Source: Hyphococcus sp.
Lineage (GTDB): Bacteria > Pseudomonadota > Alphaproteobacteria > Caulobacterales > Parvularculaceae
DNA: 64,000 bases
Direction of reading: 5' to 3'
Assembly: GCA_013002535.1 (NCBI GenBank)
Contig: JABDJK010000030.1
Location: 52,446 to 116,445 of the forward strand
Numbering within the stretch: the stretch's first letter is position 1; each line of letters starts with the position of its first letter. The notes below the pieces were generated by a model. That model was not told where the DNA came from. It ran no database searches and saw only the letters and a program-made list of their open reading frames with translations. Made by a program: the position numbers and the translations under genes. This document shows positions 34,694 to 43,967 of this stretch, piece by piece.

Positions 34694-35553
34694 GGTCCGG
34701 TAGTCTTATTTTTTTTGGCGGCGACAGCCCGATCAACAAGGTCCAGAAATGCATCGGGTCTCGTCGCCGTTTCGATATCTCTCGCTGAAATAGAGACGCC
34801 CCAATTGTCAGCAATCGCCTTATAGCGCGGGCGACGCCAGTCGATCAGCTTTTCAAACCCCCAGCGAATAAAAGCGTCGGGATCAACCTCATTTTCCGCG
34901 GCGCCCTTTGCGGCGAGATATTCCCGCCAGCGCGCGCGCAGGAAGTCTTCATTATAGTACATCGGTTTTGGATCGCGATCGAAGCGCGTTTTTAACGCCG
35001 CTGCATGGTCATCACCGCCCTCAATGTAGACAATGAGGCAATGGGCGGAAAGCAACTTTAAGACCTCATCATCGCGATCATCCGGATCAACAATTTCGCA
35101 TATTGAGCCGCTCGTATCGCAGATGAATTTGTCATATCCATAAATTGACTTTGCCTTTTCGATGAACGTCGCCGTATCCAGCATAGCGTTCCACTCCGCC
35201 TCGCGATGGGCGCGCTGGCGGCGAATATATTCGTCAAATGCAATACCGCCCTTTGCCCGATCGCCTGGCTTGCCCAGAAATGCCGATAGCGGGCTCAAAT
35301 TCTCAAACGTTATGTTTGACGAGATATAGATAGAATCCAACATCAACATTTCGCGAAGCAATGGCGATTTCATTGCCTCGCGCTTAAAATTATCGGCTAT
35401 AGCCTCATCAAGGTAGCGCGTTCCGATGCGATAATCGGCGGAATAGTGAAACCAGCCGGCGTCATGACGCAACATCGACGAAATTCGCGTTTTGCCGACG
35501 CCGGACATTCCCAGCACCGCAATCGGGTCTCCTCGCTTATAAGGTGATGTCAT
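34690..35553 (-). CDS. P-loop ATPase/kinase-like protein of unknown function
   Basis: 287 residues with a Walker A motif near the N-terminus (AVLGMSGVGKTRISSML) followed by features of a nucleotide-kinase-like fold: KFICDTSGSICEI, LIVYIEGGDDHAAAL, and a C-terminal helical part. Similar proteins are conserved in alphaproteobacteria, but I know no function for them. ATG 35553 is taken as the start; a TTG at 35580 would add nine residues. It is a single gene facing away from the RND exporter. Confidence 0.75.
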   Translation of the reverse strand: MTSPYKRGDPIAVLGMSGVGKTRISSMLRHDAGWFHYSADYRIGTRYLDEAIADNFKREAMKSPLLREMLMLDSIYISSNITFENLSPLSAFLGKPGDRAKGGIAFDEYIRRQRAHREAEWNAMLDTATFIEKAKSIYGYDKFICDTSGSICEIVDPDDRDDEVLKLLSAHCLIVYIEGGDDHAAALKTRFDRDPKPMYYNEDFLRARWREYLAAKGAAENEVDPDAFIRWGFEKLIDWRRPRYKAIADNWGVSISARDIETATRPDAFLDLVDRAVAAKKNKTTGP

Positions 35554-36092
35554 CTTAAAATGCCGCGCGATTTCTTCCAATTTATTATTGTATAGGATTA
35601 TCGGCGCAAGCCGTGAATTCGATATTAAGCGAATGCGCTGTGCTGGTCAGCCTTTCGGGATCGATGCGGCGCCGCGAGTTAACCAACCGGCTAAAGTCCA
35701 TTGCCCGGCGGGCCTGCGCGCCGGCAAAGACGTCGGAAAATAGCGCACAAATTGCCGATCTAAATCTTTGCCCCCGAGATCTGGAGCACATATCCCGATA
35801 TTTTCAGTCTTAAACGGCGCAATAAGCTGTCCACAACGCACCAAAGGACCCATCTGCCGCACCAGCCGGATTTTATGTGATTTACCGGTTTGCGGACTGG
35901 CGGATTGCGCCCTATATAACCGTCGCCTTCATCTGAGGCGTTGCTGTTAATTTTTGTTCTGATAAAGGCGCTTGCTCTGACCTCCGCCAACGAGAAATTG
36001 TTTTGCGCGTGTGCGTCACGCCAGCGTAAGGGCATTACCAAGCCATTCATTCGCGTGAACCTCTTGCGCTCGAATTACGAGACCGTCGCCCG
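35554..36092. other. 539-bp intergenic region between divergent genes
   Basis: No gene could be supported. Short frames on both strands (for example 35585-35791 minus and 35613-35813 plus) cover the same bases and lack ribosome sites. The stretch must hold the promoters for the P-loop protein gene and the MMPL exporter; the part around 35920-35970 is AT-rich. Confidence 0.5.
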
Positions 36093-38552
36093 ATGATTTC
36101 GATACCTAAATATGCCAAGCGCTGGGCGGCGCTGCTCCACGAACGCGCCATAGCGATACTGGTTTGTGCTGCGGTTATCACCGTGCTCGCATTCTATTCC
36201 ATGTCAACGCTTTCGGTTTCGACGCGCCTTGAAGAACTCATGCCGGAAAATGCTCGAAGCGTTCAAACCCTGAATGAGGTCCTGGAGAAAACCGGCAGCT
36301 TTGCGTCGGTGCAGATTGTAACAAAATCGGATAACCCAGATAAGGCGCTGGACTATTTGAAGATGATAAAGCCGGAAATCGACAAGCTCGACTGGGTCGA
36401 TTACAGCCAATTCTCGGAAGATATCGAATTACTAATGCAGCATAAGCTTCTTATGCTGGATACGGATGAACTACTGGATCTTGAAAAAGAGGTCGAAGAT
36501 GCGCTGCCGGTTTATCTCGCGCGACGCCTTTCGGAGGCGGTTGGAGCAGACGTTTCCGTTACCCTCCGAGAAGGCGACATTGCGGTTAGTTCAAAACAGC
36601 CCGTCAATCAGGATCGCATCGATGACCTGACCACCTCATTGCGAGAACCGCCGGAGAAAGAACGCTTATTCACTGCTGCTAATGGCGGTGTCGCGGTTTT
36701 GGTAGTTTGGCCAAAACCGGGTTACGAGGGTCTTGCTGCATCCAAACGATTGGTTGATGACGCCCGGCGAATTGCGCTGATCGAGAATTCGCCGGAAGAA
36801 CACGGCGTTGAAGCCGGCGTTGCGGGCCGGATCGCCAACAAGGTGGCGCAATTCAACGCCGTCATCAGCGATCTTGGCGTCGGGCTCGCCTCCGCGATCA
36901 CCTTGATCGCGTTGCTCATTGGCTTGAGTTTCCGCAGTGTCATTGCGGTGCCGCTCATCATTGTGCCCCTTAGCCTTGGCCTATTATGGACACTCGGGCT
37001 TACCGCAATTGTTATCGGCGGGCTTAATCTCATCACGATATTTTTGGTCCTGATCCTGTTCGGTTTGGGGATTGATTTCGGCATCCACAATTTCAGCCGC
37101 TATCGCGAGGAGCGCGCGAATGGCGCCGCGTCAAACAACGCCATCGAAACCATAGTTCTAGAGACTGGCGCAGCTTCCGCCATCGCGGCGTTTACAACGT
37201 CGTTCGCATTTTTGTCGCTCACGCTGACATCGTTTCGCGCATTCTCAGAATTCGGTTTCATCGCCGGAACGGGAATCTTATTAATTCTAGTCACCATGTA
37301 TTCAGTGTTCCCCGCCTTACTTGTTGTGATGGAGCGGTTCCGGCCGCAAATGATCTGGAAAGAAGCGCATTCTCGGAAGGCGGAACCCGCGCGCATTCCC
37401 TTGGTTTCAGCATTTACGGAATACAAATATAGCGCCGCGATCACCATGGGCGTTATCGCCTTTGTCTGTTTATTTGCCTTCAATCTATCGTTCGAGCGGA
37501 ATTTCAAAAAGCTTGAAGCGAGCAAACCAGATACGCTGATTTGGGCGACCAATGAAGTCAACAAGGTATTTGGAAGCCGCCACGATCGCGCGATCCTCTC
37601 CGTCGATACGGTTGAAGAACTGCGGGCCGTTCGGGAATATTTCTCTGAGAAAATCAAAACCGACCAACAAACACCGACCATCGAAAAAACATCGAGCGTT
37701 CTCGATTTTGTACCGCCGCCAGACATTCAAGATACGCGCCTAGAGATTATTCGCCGGCTTGACATCCGCGCCAACGAGCTGCGGCATGTGGACAGCGAAC
37801 TCTACGAGGCCGCAAAGCAATATCTCGACATCGATACGCTAAATTTGGCTGATTTGCCGGGCGCCTTGCAACGCACCTATCTCGGCGAAGATGGAGAGCC
37901 CGGTTTTCTGATCTACATCTACAATTTATTTAGCATGAGCGACAACAAATTCGCGCAGCAATTTTACGATGATGTGGCGGTCTTCACTGTTGACGGCAAA
38001 GAATACGCGTCGGCCTCCGAAGCTTTCGTATTCGTTGAAATGATGGCGTTGATGAAGGCTGATGCAGTCAAGGCGATATTGCTGGTTTCGCTGACAACGA
38101 TGCTGCTGGTATTCTTCTTCACCCGTGATCTTCGCGCGTCTGCGATCATCCTGTTCCCGCCAATCGTCGGGATGCTTGTAACCGTCGGTATGATGGGACT
38201 TACCGGCTTGCCGCTATCAATTATGAATATGGTGATCCTGCCGTCATTGATTGGCATAGCGGTCGATAATGCGATCCACATCTATCATCGCTACAAACAG
38301 GAAGGCGAAAACGCCAATATAGCGCAAGTCATGAACTCAACCGGGCGCGCGGCTGTATTGACGACGATGACGACGCTCATCGGTTTTGGCGGATTGATTA
38401 CGGCATCCATGGGGGGATTGCGCGGCATGGGAATGCTTGCGCTGATCGGCTTCACGGCGTGCCTGATTATAACCTGGGTCTTGTTTCCGAAACTGCTTGC
38501 TTATTATGGCCGCAAAAACCAGTCTGCCGACGCGCAGCTCGTTTCAAACTAA
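36093..38552 (+). CDS. MMPL/RND superfamily exporter
   Basis: An 819-residue membrane protein with the duplicated RND layout: one helix, a periplasmic domain (about 50-255), six helices, and again one helix (about 450), a second periplasmic domain (about 470-640) and five or six helices. The ILFGLGIDFGIHNFSRYREE and SLIGIAVDNAIHIYHRYKQE segments are the conserved charged membrane motifs (GxxxDF/Y/N) used for proton coupling. The family exports lipids, hopanoids or other hydrophobic molecules. No membrane-fusion or outer-membrane partner is next to it, which fits the MMPL/HpnN type. The substrate is unknown. Confidence 0.87.
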   Translation: MISIPKYAKRWAALLHERAIAILVCAAVITVLAFYSMSTLSVSTRLEELMPENARSVQTLNEVLEKTGSFASVQIVTKSDNPDKALDYLKMIKPEIDKLDWVDYSQFSEDIELLMQHKLLMLDTDELLDLEKEVEDALPVYLARRLSEAVGADVSVTLREGDIAVSSKQPVNQDRIDDLTTSLREPPEKERLFTAANGGVAVLVVWPKPGYEGLAASKRLVDDARRIALIENSPEEHGVEAGVAGRIANKVAQFNAVISDLGVGLASAITLIALLIGLSFRSVIAVPLIIVPLSLGLLWTLGLTAIVIGGLNLITIFLVLILFGLGIDFGIHNFSRYREERANGAASNNAIETIVLETGAASAIAAFTTSFAFLSLTLTSFRAFSEFGFIAGTGILLILVTMYSVFPALLVVMERFRPQMIWKEAHSRKAEPARIPLVSAFTEYKYSAAITMGVIAFVCLFAFNLSFERNFKKLEASKPDTLIWATNEVNKVFGSRHDRAILSVDTVEELRAVREYFSEKIKTDQQTPTIEKTSSVLDFVPPPDIQDTRLEIIRRLDIRANELRHVDSELYEAAKQYLDIDTLNLADLPGALQRTYLGEDGEPGFLIYIYNLFSMSDNKFAQQFYDDVAVFTVDGKEYASASEAFVFVEMMALMKADAVKAILLVSLTTMLLVFFFTRDLRASAIILFPPIVGMLVTVGMMGLTGLPLSIMNMVILPSLIGIAVDNAIHIYHRYKQEGENANIAQVMNSTGRAAVLTTMTTLIGFGGLITASMGGLRGMGMLALIGFTACLIITWVLFPKLLAYYGRKNQSADAQLVSN

Positions 38553-38583
38553 TCAGCGTTTTCCGCGTCCACTAAAAAGTTGA

Positions 38584-38901
38584 CTATTTTTCCGCTTGGC
38601 GGGCTTTCATCGCATCCAGCTGTTCCTGGGTTGCAGGTTTTTGGTATTTTTCTTTCCATTCCCCGTAATCCATCCCGTAAACCCGGCGGCGTGCATAATC
38701 ATCGGTCACGTCTACGCCAAGTGCATCAGCCTCAGCTTTATACCACTTGGAAAGGCAGTTGCGACAAAATCCGGCGAGGATCATGAGATCGATATTCTGC
38801 ACATCCGTATTTTCGTCAAGATGCGCTAAGAGTCGGCGAAAACTTGCGGCGTCCAGCTTGTCGCGATCTTCAGACGAAAGCGCGGGCAGATCAGTTGTCA
38901 T
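38584..38901 (-). CDS. DUF1244 family protein
   Basis: A 105-residue cytoplasmic protein. AASFRRLLAHLDENTDVQNIDLMILAGFCRNCLSKWYKAEADALG and the C-terminal VYGMDYGEWKEKYQ are the defining DUF1244 segments, including the CRNC cysteine pair. The family is common in proteobacteria and lacks a known function; the fold is small and helical. The start ATG 38901 was chosen because the conserved part begins soon after it. It is a lone gene on the minus strand. Confidence 0.88.
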   Translation of the reverse strand: MTTDLPALSSEDRDKLDAASFRRLLAHLDENTDVQNIDLMILAGFCRNCLSKWYKAEADALGVDVTDDYARRRVYGMDYGEWKEKYQKPATQEQLDAMKARQAEK

Positions 38902-39024
38902 GTCTTCTCCAGGCAATGCTTCAAAGCAGTATTTATGGCATGCGCTGATCATTGCAAGGCGCGCGATTGGAAGTGCTGCGGCCAACCGCATTTTATTTTC
39001 GGAATATTTTAGCTAGAAAGTATT

Positions 39025-39798
39025 ATGCTCCGCGCAACATTCTTATACTTTCGATGCCGTTCTGCAGCCGCACTTGCGCTGCTCATTGTCTGGGCGCCGT
39101 TCGTCGCAGTCGCACAACAACCGGCGCATATCGGCGTCGCATCAAATTTCAATTCGACAATGCAGAAATTGGAGGCGGCGTTTGAAGAAAACTCAAACCA
39201 CGAAATTGTTGTATCTTCCGGTTCGACGGGCAAACTTTATGCCCAAATCGTCAATGGCGCGCCGTTTGATATTTTCCTGTCCGCGGATGCAAAGCGCCCG
39301 GAGCTGTTAGAAGCAAACTCTGTTGGCGTCGCCGGTTCGCGGTTTACCTATGCAATTGGTCAAATCGTTCTTTGGGACCCGCGAGGAAATGCTGTTGGGC
39401 CGGAACGAATTCGCAGCGGTGAATTCCGAAGACTGACCATCGCCAATCCGCGGCTGGCGCCTTATGGCCGCGCAGCGCAGCAGATCCTTGATGCGCTGGG
39501 CATTATAGAAACCAGAGAGCGATTTGCTTATGGCGAAAATATTGCGCAATCTTTTGCATTCGTACAAACTGGCGCTGCAGATTTAGGATTCGTGGCGTTG
39601 ACGCAAATTCTTCAACTGCCTGAAGATGAACGCGGCGCCTATTGGACGCCGCTGCAAGAACAATACGACCCTGTGCGACAGGACGCCGTTTTGTTAAAAC
39701 GCGGAAGCGACAACAAAACCGCAATCGCCTTTATGGAATTCCTCAAAACTGACGAAGCCAAGGCAATTATCGCCCAATCCGGTTACGAGATCGATTGA
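39025..39798 (+). CDS. modA: Molybdate ABC transporter, periplasmic binding protein
   Basis: Binds molybdate or tungstate in the periplasm. 257 residues with a signal peptide (ALALLIVWAPFVAVA), then the ModA start IGVASNFNSTMQKL, the oxyanion-binding SSGSTGKLYAQI, FDIFLSADAKRP, and the hinge segment VQTGAADLGFVALTQI. It is the first gene of modABC. Confidence 0.92.
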   Translation: MLRATFLYFRCRSAAALALLIVWAPFVAVAQQPAHIGVASNFNSTMQKLEAAFEENSNHEIVVSSGSTGKLYAQIVNGAPFDIFLSADAKRPELLEANSVGVAGSRFTYAIGQIVLWDPRGNAVGPERIRSGEFRRLTIANPRLAPYGRAAQQILDALGIIETRERFAYGENIAQSFAFVQTGAADLGFVALTQILQLPEDERGAYWTPLQEQYDPVRQDAVLLKRGSDNKTAIAFMEFLKTDEAKAIIAQSGYEID

Positions 39799-40472
39799 TG
39801 GCGCCTGACCTTTCCGCCCTTTGGTTGACGTTCCGTCTCGCCTTGATTGTCACCGCAATCCTGCTTGTCATTTCGACGCCGATCGCGTGGTGGCTTGCAC
39901 GAACAAAATCGAATGCAAAGCCTGTGCTCGAAGCCATCGTGGCGCTTCCGCTTGTATTGCCGCCGACTGTCCTCGGGTTTTATCTCCTGCTCGCGTTCAA
40001 CCCGTCATCACTTATTGGAGGATTTTGGTTGAGCGTAACTGGCGATACCCTCACCTTTTCATTTATCGGCCTCGTCATCGCGTCAGTGATTTACTCGCTG
40101 CCTTTCGCCGTGCAACCGTTGCAATCGGCGTTTGAAAATGTCGGTGATGAGATTCTCGAAGCCGCGGCAAGCCTTCGTGCTCGCGCCATTGACAGGTTTT
40201 TTTCAGTTGCGGCGCCGCTGTCAACGCGAGGCTTTCTGACAGCGGGGGTATTGAGTTTTGCGCACACGCTTGGCGAATTTGGCGTCGTTCTGATGGTCGG
40301 CGGTAATATTCCCGGCGAGACTCGTGTTGTTTCCATCGCAATTTATGACCACGTCGAAACTCTGAATTATGCGCAGGCACATGCGCTGTCGGCAATTCTG
40401 CTTATCATTTCCTTTAGCGTGCTCTTCTCAGTCTATGCAGCGAACCGTCGGTATCCAATCCGTGTCGGATAA
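39798..40472 (+). CDS. modB: Molybdate ABC transporter, permease
   Basis: 224 residues with five or six membrane helices and the EAA loop EILEAAASLRARAIDRFFSVAAPLSTRGFLTAG, which docks on the ATPase. LPLVLPPTVLGFYLLL is the conserved ModB start of the core. The ATG at 39798 overlaps the modA stop by one base. Confidence 0.92.
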   Translation: MAPDLSALWLTFRLALIVTAILLVISTPIAWWLARTKSNAKPVLEAIVALPLVLPPTVLGFYLLLAFNPSSLIGGFWLSVTGDTLTFSFIGLVIASVIYSLPFAVQPLQSAFENVGDEILEAAASLRARAIDRFFSVAAPLSTRGFLTAGVLSFAHTLGEFGVVLMVGGNIPGETRVVSIAIYDHVETLNYAQAHALSAILLIISFSVLFSVYAANRRYPIRVG

Positions 40473-41547
40473 TCGTATCGACATAAATGCGAAAATTGCC
40501 TTCACCGATTTTGACATCGACATATCGGAATCCTTTCCGTTGGACGGGTGCACGGCTATTTTCGGACCGTCCGGTGCGGGAAAGTCGACCCTGATCCGGC
40601 TGATCGCCGGCCTATCGCGGCCAGATAAGGGCCGCATCGTTTGGCGCGACGATATTTGGTGCGATACCCAAACGAACATATTCATCCCGCCGCATCAACG
40701 CGGCGCCGGCGTCGTTTTTCAGGACGGCCGCCTTTTTCCGCATTTATCGGTTGAGAAGAACCTGCATTATGCAGACAAACGAAGCGCCGGTGACGCTTCG
40801 CAAATTCGCTTCGATAATGTTGTCAGCGCGTTCGATTTATCCTCATTGCTTTCCCGCGATCCTCGTGCGCTTTCCGGCGGCGAGCGCCAACGGGTCGCCA
40901 TCGCACGAACGTTATTATCGCGGCCGAAACTGTTATTGCTGGATGAACCGCTGTCTGCACTGGATCGCAACCGCAAGGCGGAAATTCTTCCCTATCTCGA
41001 CGACATATCCGAACGCTTCGATCTGCCGGTGATTTATGTCAGCCACAATATTGCAGAAATCACGCGCCTGGCCGATCGAACATTGATCCTGCGAGATGGT
41101 CGCGCGCGGGCGATTGGCGCGACCGCCGAAGTCTTAAACGAATATGGGGCAGTCACCGAAAGTGACGAAAAATTTGCGCTCTTGCAGGGCGTAGTTTCAG
41201 CCCATGACGCAGCATACCAATTGACGACCGTCGCTATTGGCGGCGGCGAAATTTCAATGCCGATGAACAAAAAACAATCTATTGGCGATAAAGTGGTCAT
41301 CCGAGTCGGCGCCCGCGACGTTGCGATCTCAAAGACATGTCCCGACGCCATCAGCATTCGCAATGTGCTGCCGGCGACAATTGCGAAATTTGAATGCGGC
41401 GCCAACTCACCATTTTCAATCGTGACCCTTGATTGTTCGGGATCCCAAATAAGCGCTCAGGTCACGCGGGCGGCAATTAATGATCTCGGCCTGGACATCG
41501 GACAATCAGTATTCGCCCTCGTCAAAAGCGCAAGTTTCGACGCGTAA
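40435..41547 (+). CDS. modC: Molybdate ABC transporter, ATP-binding protein
   Basis: 370 residues. The ABC domain has Walker A GPSGAGKST, the Q-loop region VFQDGRLFPHLSVEKNL, the signature LSGGERQRVAIAR and Walker B LLLLDEPLSALD. A C-terminal Mop/TOBE domain (about 285-365) binds oxyanions and is typical of ModC. ATG 40435 overlaps modB by 38 bp; a GTG at 40462, with an 11-bp overlap, is an equally possible start. Confidence 0.92.
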   Translation: MQRTVGIQSVSDNRIDINAKIAFTDFDIDISESFPLDGCTAIFGPSGAGKSTLIRLIAGLSRPDKGRIVWRDDIWCDTQTNIFIPPHQRGAGVVFQDGRLFPHLSVEKNLHYADKRSAGDASQIRFDNVVSAFDLSSLLSRDPRALSGGERQRVAIARTLLSRPKLLLLDEPLSALDRNRKAEILPYLDDISERFDLPVIYVSHNIAEITRLADRTLILRDGRARAIGATAEVLNEYGAVTESDEKFALLQGVVSAHDAAYQLTTVAIGGGEISMPMNKKQSIGDKVVIRVGARDVAISKTCPDAISIRNVLPATIAKFECGANSPFSIVTLDCSGSQISAQVTRAAINDLGLDIGQSVFALVKSASFDA

Positions 41548-41596
41548 GCGGCGCAACTCAATTTAGGATAAAAAGCAAAGAAATTCAGAGGAGTAA

Positions 41597-41672
<76 letters not shown>

Positions 41673-41706
41673 CCACTTACGCGATATTGGCGGGCCGACT
41701 TGTGGC

Positions 41707-41745
41707 CTCGCTTTACCCCGCCGGGCGTTCGCCCGGTGAGGCGAG
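41707..41745. repeat. GC-rich cruciform-like inverted repeat
   Basis: Inner arms CCGGGCG (41721-41727) and CGCCCGG (41730-41736), outer arms CTCGC (41707-41711) and GCGAG (41741-41745). It lies just upstream of tRNA-Phe and 150 bp before queF. No T-run follows on either strand, so it is not an obvious terminator. Confidence 0.4.
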
Positions 41746-41892
41746 ACGCGGCTTATAGGCTAAGAATGAAGGGTTTGTCTACGGCCTTTCACTGCCGTTT
41801 TCTGCGGCTTTGCGCTGCGCCACGGGCCGGACTAAAAGGCGACAGCCGGGCGGTCGACTGACCGCTCGCGCAGCGCATCGACGAGGACTTCC

Positions 41893-42387
41893 ATGGCAAA
41901 AAAAAATATGAAAAAATCAACGAGGGCGCGGGCGCCGCGAAAGGCGCTGACCCAGCTTGGCGCTGATGCGGCGCCGGCGGCGTCGCCGGACGAGGCTGTA
42001 TTGGAGACCGCGCCAAACCCTCATCCCGGCATTTTATACAATGCGCGTTTTACCGCGCCGGAATTCACCTCGATTTGTCCGGTCACCGGGCAACCCGATT
42101 TTGCTCATATCGTTGTCGATTATGCGCCCGCAAAACACATCGTCGAATCGAAATCTCTAAAACTTTATTTTACGGCCTTTCGCGATCACGGCGCTTTTCA
42201 TGAAGATTGTACGCTCGCGATTGCCAAAAAAATTATTGCCGCAGCGAAACCAACGTGGCTGCGCATTGGCGGATATTGGTATCCGCGCGGCGGCATTCCG
42301 ATCGATGTATTCTATCAAACAGCCGAGCCGCCGAAGGGGCTTTGGCTGCCGTCACAAGATATCCCTGCCTATCGCGGCCGCGGATGA
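41893..42387 (+). CDS. queF: NADPH-dependent 7-cyano-7-deazaguanine (preQ0) reductase
   Basis: Reduces the preQ0 nitrile to the aminomethyl group of preQ1, the base that Tgt inserts in tRNA. The 164-residue unimodular QueF has the catalytic cysteine and aspartate in [14 protein letters not shown] (spacing seven, as in known QueF), [22 protein letters not shown] with the substrate-binding glutamate, and [17 protein letters not shown]. The first 45 residues are a basic, low-complexity extension ([17 protein letters not shown]). The start has GAGGA upstream. The stop overlaps the following gene's upstream ATG. Confidence 0.94.
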   Translation: MAKKNMKKSTRARAPRKALTQLGADAAPAASPDEAVLETAPNPHPGILYNARFTAPEFTSICPVTGQPDFAHIVVDYAPAKHIVESKSLKLYFTAFRDHGAFHEDCTLAIAKKIIAAAKPTWLRIGGYWYPRGGIPIDVFYQTAEPPKGLWLPSQDIPAYRGRG

Positions 42388-42398
42388 AAGGAACGAAA

Positions 42399-43340
42399 AT
42401 GCGAAATTTAATCTCTATCGCTGCATTCGCACTCGGCGCCTGTTCGCAGGATGCGCCTGCCGCAGATGAACCAGCCGGCGCAACGGATTCGACCGACGAA
42501 GCTGCGGCGTCGCCTGCAATTGCAGCGCCGACGCCCGGCGAAATTCTCGCCAATGCTGCGCCGTCGGAATGGCGCACCATTGAGCCGGAGAATACGCTTT
42601 ATTTTGAGCTCGCATCTGGCCGCGTCGTCATCGAACTCTCACCACAGCTCGCGCCCAATCATGTGGCGCAGGTGAAAGCCCTCGCTCGCGAAGGCTTCTA
42701 TGACGGGCTATCCTTCTACCGGGTGATCGAAGGCTTTGTAGCTCAAGGCGGCGACCCGTTTGAGGCGGGCGAAATCAAATCCGCAAAAGAGAGTTTACAA
42801 GCAGAATTTGACGAGCCCATGCGCGATGATATTCGCTTCACGCCCATCAAAGATGCAGATGGATATGCCAGCGGGCAAGTCGGCTACATTGATACGATCC
42901 CGTCTGCCGTCAGTGCAGATGGCGAAACCGTCTGGCATCTGCACTGCACCGGCGCATTCGCGTTTGGGCGGAACAATGAGCGCGACAGCGCCAGCACGGA
43001 ATTTTATATCACCATGCAGCCGCAGCGCTACCTAGATCGCAATTTGTCGGTCTTCGGCCGCGTTATCGCGGGCATGGAACACATTCACGCGCTGCGCCGA
43101 GTGGCGCCGCCGGAATCCGAAGACGACGATATTGGCGAAACCATCATTTCGGTGAAAGTCGCCGCGGACGTTTCAGCCGAAGACCGTAGTGATTACCAAA
43201 TATTGGACTCAGCAAGTCCGTCATTCGCACGCTATGTAGAATCTCGCCGCAACCGTCCGAGCGAGTTTTTCTATTTCCGGCCTGACTATGTTGATGTTTG
43301 TCAGCTTCCTATGCCAATTCGCGAGAAGTCCGCAGAATAA
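42399..43340 (+). CDS. Cyclophilin-type peptidyl-prolyl isomerase, lipoprotein
   Basis: Assists folding of envelope proteins by isomerising proline bonds. 313 residues: a lipoprotein signal (AAFALGAC), an Ala/Asp-rich linker, a cyclophilin domain (about 65-245; FYDGLSFYRVIEGFVAQGGDPF, the GAFAFGRNN and STEFYITMQPQRYLDRNLSVFGRVIAGM segments), and a C-terminal extension of about 60 residues ending in CQLPMPIREK. The domain holds an insertion between the two halves (ETVWHLHCTG region). ATG 42399 follows AAAGGA; ATG 42384, inside the queF overlap, would give five more residues. Confidence 0.87.
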   Translation: MRNLISIAAFALGACSQDAPAADEPAGATDSTDEAAASPAIAAPTPGEILANAAPSEWRTIEPENTLYFELASGRVVIELSPQLAPNHVAQVKALAREGFYDGLSFYRVIEGFVAQGGDPFEAGEIKSAKESLQAEFDEPMRDDIRFTPIKDADGYASGQVGYIDTIPSAVSADGETVWHLHCTGAFAFGRNNERDSASTEFYITMQPQRYLDRNLSVFGRVIAGMEHIHALRRVAPPESEDDDIGETIISVKVAADVSAEDRSDYQILDSASPSFARYVESRRNRPSEFFYFRPDYVDVCQLPMPIREKSAE

Positions 43341-43346
43341 ACGCAC

Positions 43347-43952
43347 GTGTCTGAAGAAACCAAAAACGGTCCCTGGGTCGTGCGATCTAGTAGACTCACA
43401 TTTGAAAACCCATGGATTCGCGTCACCGATCATGATGTTCTGCACCCGGATGGGTCGGACGGTGAATATGGCGTTGTCTCGTTCAAGAATATCGCCATTG
43501 GCGTCCTTCCAATTACTGAGCGGGGTGAAACCTGGCTTGTTGGACAGCATCGATTTCCGTCCGAGAAATACAGCTGGGAATTGCCAGAAGGCGGCGGTCT
43601 AGTTGACGACTCGCCGCTTGAATCTGCAAAGCGGGAATTGCGTGAAGAGACCGGGGTATCCGCGGAAAACTGGATCGAGCTAACGCGCTTTGACGTCTCA
43701 AATTCAGTTACGGATGAACGCGCAATTTGCTTTCTCGCCTATGGGTTGCACCATGGACAATCTGCGCCGGAACCATCAGAATTGCTGGACGTCAAGAAAG
43801 TTCCGCTAAAGGACGTTTATCACAATGTCATGACTGGCGAAATTTCCGACAGTTTAACGATTATGATGGTATTAATGGCCTCGGCGAAGGCCTTGCGCGG
43901 TGAATTGCCAGCGCCTATTTCGTCCATAATAATTGAGGCGACGAAAGCCTGA
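43347..43952 (+). CDS. NUDIX hydrolase, ADP-ribose pyrophosphatase-like
   Basis: Hydrolyses a nucleoside diphosphate linked to another group. The 201 residues have the Nudix box GGGLVDDSPLESAKRELREETGVS (about 77-100, G-x5-E-x7-REL-x-EE-x-G) and the ELPEGGG lead-in typical of ADP-ribose/GDP-mannose pyrophosphatases. The start is GTG, 6 bp after the isomerase stop, so the two are cotranscribed. Substrate not determinable by eye. Confidence 0.86.
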   Translation: MSEETKNGPWVVRSSRLTFENPWIRVTDHDVLHPDGSDGEYGVVSFKNIAIGVLPITERGETWLVGQHRFPSEKYSWELPEGGGLVDDSPLESAKRELREETGVSAENWIELTRFDVSNSVTDERAICFLAYGLHHGQSAPEPSELLDVKKVPLKDVYHNVMTGEISDSLTIMMVLMASAKALRGELPAPISSIIIEATKA

Positions 43953-43967
43953 AGCGACGGTGAGACA

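Noticed and set aside
35585..35791. A 68-codon minus-strand frame just upstream of the P-loop gene
   Set aside because: Composition is not impossible for a small protein, but frames on the other strand overlap it, it has no ribosome site, and I recognise nothing in it.
41673..41892. A preQ1 riboswitch before queF
   Set aside because: The hairpin there does not have the preQ1 aptamer layout (short stem with an A-rich pseudoknot tail).
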